A stretch of 64,000 nt of DNA from Planctomycetota bacterium (GTDB lineage Bacteria > Planctomycetota > Phycisphaerae > SM23-33). The notes beneath the pieces are model-generated. The model was not told the DNA's origin. It was given only the letters and a program-made list of their open reading frames with translations, and searched no databases. How positions within the stretch are numbered: the stretch's first letter is position 1; each line of letters starts with the position of its first letter. A program made the position numbers and the translations under genes. This document shows positions 63,160 through 64,000 of the stretch, piece by piece. The stretch is taken from NCBI GenBank assembly GCA_009908915.1, contig JAAAOJ010000034.1, forward strand, positions 37,900 through 101,899, in the 5' to 3' direction.

Positions 63160-64000
63160 CGGTGACGTACTTCGAGGGCTCGGGCGGTGAGCAGATCGAC
63201 GTGTCCTTTGAAGGCGGCGGGTTGAGCAAGCAGGAGATCCCCGCGGCGAACCTGTTCCACGCCGACGATCCGGCCGCGGGCGAGCAGGAGTTCGAGTTGG
63301 TCGTCAGCCAGTTCGACGGTGACCTCGACGCGGCGCAGAACCGCTACTGGCGCTACGCGTATGAGGCGGACGAGGCGGCGTGGACGCTGTTCTCGGCCCC
63401 GACCCCGGCCGCCGGGGACGTGCTGAGCATCGAGAGGCTCGCCGAGACGCAGACCACCCGCCAGATCGAGGGCCAGAGCTACGACGCCGTCGAGCGGACG
63501 CGAACGATCCACGCGCCGGACAGCGCGGGCCAACCCGGCGAGGTGGTCTCGAAGACCGTCGAGACGCACGTACACTTGCCGTGGGGCCGGCCGCTGGTCG
63601 AGCGGGCGGTCTACGACTCGGCGACGGACAGCGACCCCGAGGTCACCACCTGGAGCTACGATCCGAACAGCGGCCAGCTCGAGTCGACCACCGACGCGAT
63701 GGGCCACTGGACGTACCACAGCGATTACGACGACCACGGCTACGCCACCGAGACGATCGAGGCGTTCGGCGACAACGAGTTGGACACGTCCAACCCCAAT
63801 CTCGCCGCCGAGAACGTCCTCACCGAGTACAGCGAATACCGCGAGTGGGGCGACGCGGACGAGCGGATCACGCTGCCGACCTCGGGCGAGACGCTGACCT
63901 CCGTGAGGACGAGGCGGATCACCCCGCCGTCGGGCGAGGGCGATGCGGTCTACGGCTATGACTTCGTCCGCCCGCTGTCGGCGACCGACGGCACGGCGAT
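62982..64000 (+). CDS. Continuation of the giant protein after the frameshift, partial at window end
   Basis: From ATG 62982 a frame without stops runs to 64000. It restores the PA14 domain ('RWSGYVEVPTDGTYTFY', 'FEGSGGEQIDVSFEGGGLS') and then gives 'FELVVSQFDGDLDAAQNRYWRYAY', 'RTIHAPDSAGQPGEVVSKTVETHV' and 'TTWSYDPNSGQLESTTDAMG', which have the character of RHS/YD-repeat proteins. Without the duplication it would continue the frame that starts at 60400. RHS-type proteins are surface polymorphic toxins or adhesins; no C-terminal toxin region is inside the window. Confidence 0.68.
   Translation, partial: MRWSGYVEVPTDGTYTFYTASDDGSQLFIGDTLVVDNDGQHSVWEASGTIDLQAGRHAMTVTYFEGSGGEQIDVSFEGGGLSKQEIPAANLFHADDPAAGEQEFELVVSQFDGDLDAAQNRYWRYAYEADEAAWTLFSAPTPAAGDVLSIERLAETQTTRQIEGQSYDAVERTRTIHAPDSAGQPGEVVSKTVETHVHLPWGRPLVERAVYDSATDSDPEVTTWSYDPNSGQLESTTDAMGHWTYHSDYDDHGYATETIEAFGDNELDTSNPNLAAENVLTEYSEYREWGDADERITLPTSGETLTSVRTRRITPPSGEGDAVYGYDFVRPLSATDGTA

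Overview
The window looks like chromosomal DNA of a high-GC, Gram-negative-type bacterium of the Planctomycetota, plausibly class Phycisphaerae. The grounds are a PEP-CTERM protein, a formylglycine sulfatase, a MoxR/DUF58/BatA-type locus joined to a propeller protein and a cyclase-fold protein, a DUF1570 metalloprotease, large AsmA and PA14/RHS-like proteins, and many lipoproteins. The taxon is inferred from gene content only. No rRNA, tRNA, CRISPR array, plasmid origin or prophage was seen.

Layout. 1-3.3 kb: four plus-strand lipoprotein genes (LpoB-like, a TPR lipoprotein, YcfL-like, a Cys-rich one), followed by an ABC exporter. 5.4-7.4 kb: two minus-strand zinc-ribbon-type genes. 7.8-30 kb: a long plus-strand cluster of a 1530-aa propeller/TPR protein, a terpene-cyclase-fold protein, MoxR ATPase, DUF58, two membrane vWA proteins, a large membrane protein, a coiled-coil protein, a TPR-like protein and an NPCBM protein. 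Between moxR and the DUF58 gene this cluster is interrupted by a lower-GC gene and a REP-associated tyrosine transposase surrounded by REP hairpins. 30-33 kb: a LuxR-type regulator divergent from a small gene plus gdhA. 33-39 kb (minus strand): a PSP1 protein and a FloA/NfeD membrane cluster. 39.3-40.3 kb: six exact-period 116-bp tandem repeats. 40.3-43.4 kb (minus): a PEP-CTERM protein, a YhcH-family remnant and a sulfatase. 43.6-51 kb (plus): an AsmA-like protein, a membrane/TPR protein and an MGDG-synthase-like glycosyltransferase. 50.7-56.2 kb (minus): a DUF1570 metalloprotease, a diguanylate cyclase with a receiver-like partner, an AI-2E-family transporter and a broken gene coupled to it. 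56.6-60.1 kb: dnaE. 60.4 kb to the end: a PA14/cadherin-like/RHS-type protein, frameshifted by an 86-bp duplication and running off the window.

Functional themes. Much of the window concerns the cell envelope: lipoproteins that may act on peptidoglycan synthases, a MoxR-vWA machine, FloA/NfeD membrane microdomains, AsmA-type lipid transfer and glycolipid synthesis. The most unusual DNA-level signals are: (1) a dispersed family of about 50-200-bp inverted-repeat elements with TA-flanked ends, three copies of which supply the TAG stop codon of the neighbouring gene; (2) the REP/RAYT island inside the MoxR operon; (3) the 116-bp tandem array; (4) a gene that would be continuous but for one A-run frameshift and one in-frame TAG; (5) two recent tandem duplications inside coding regions (33 bp and 86 bp).
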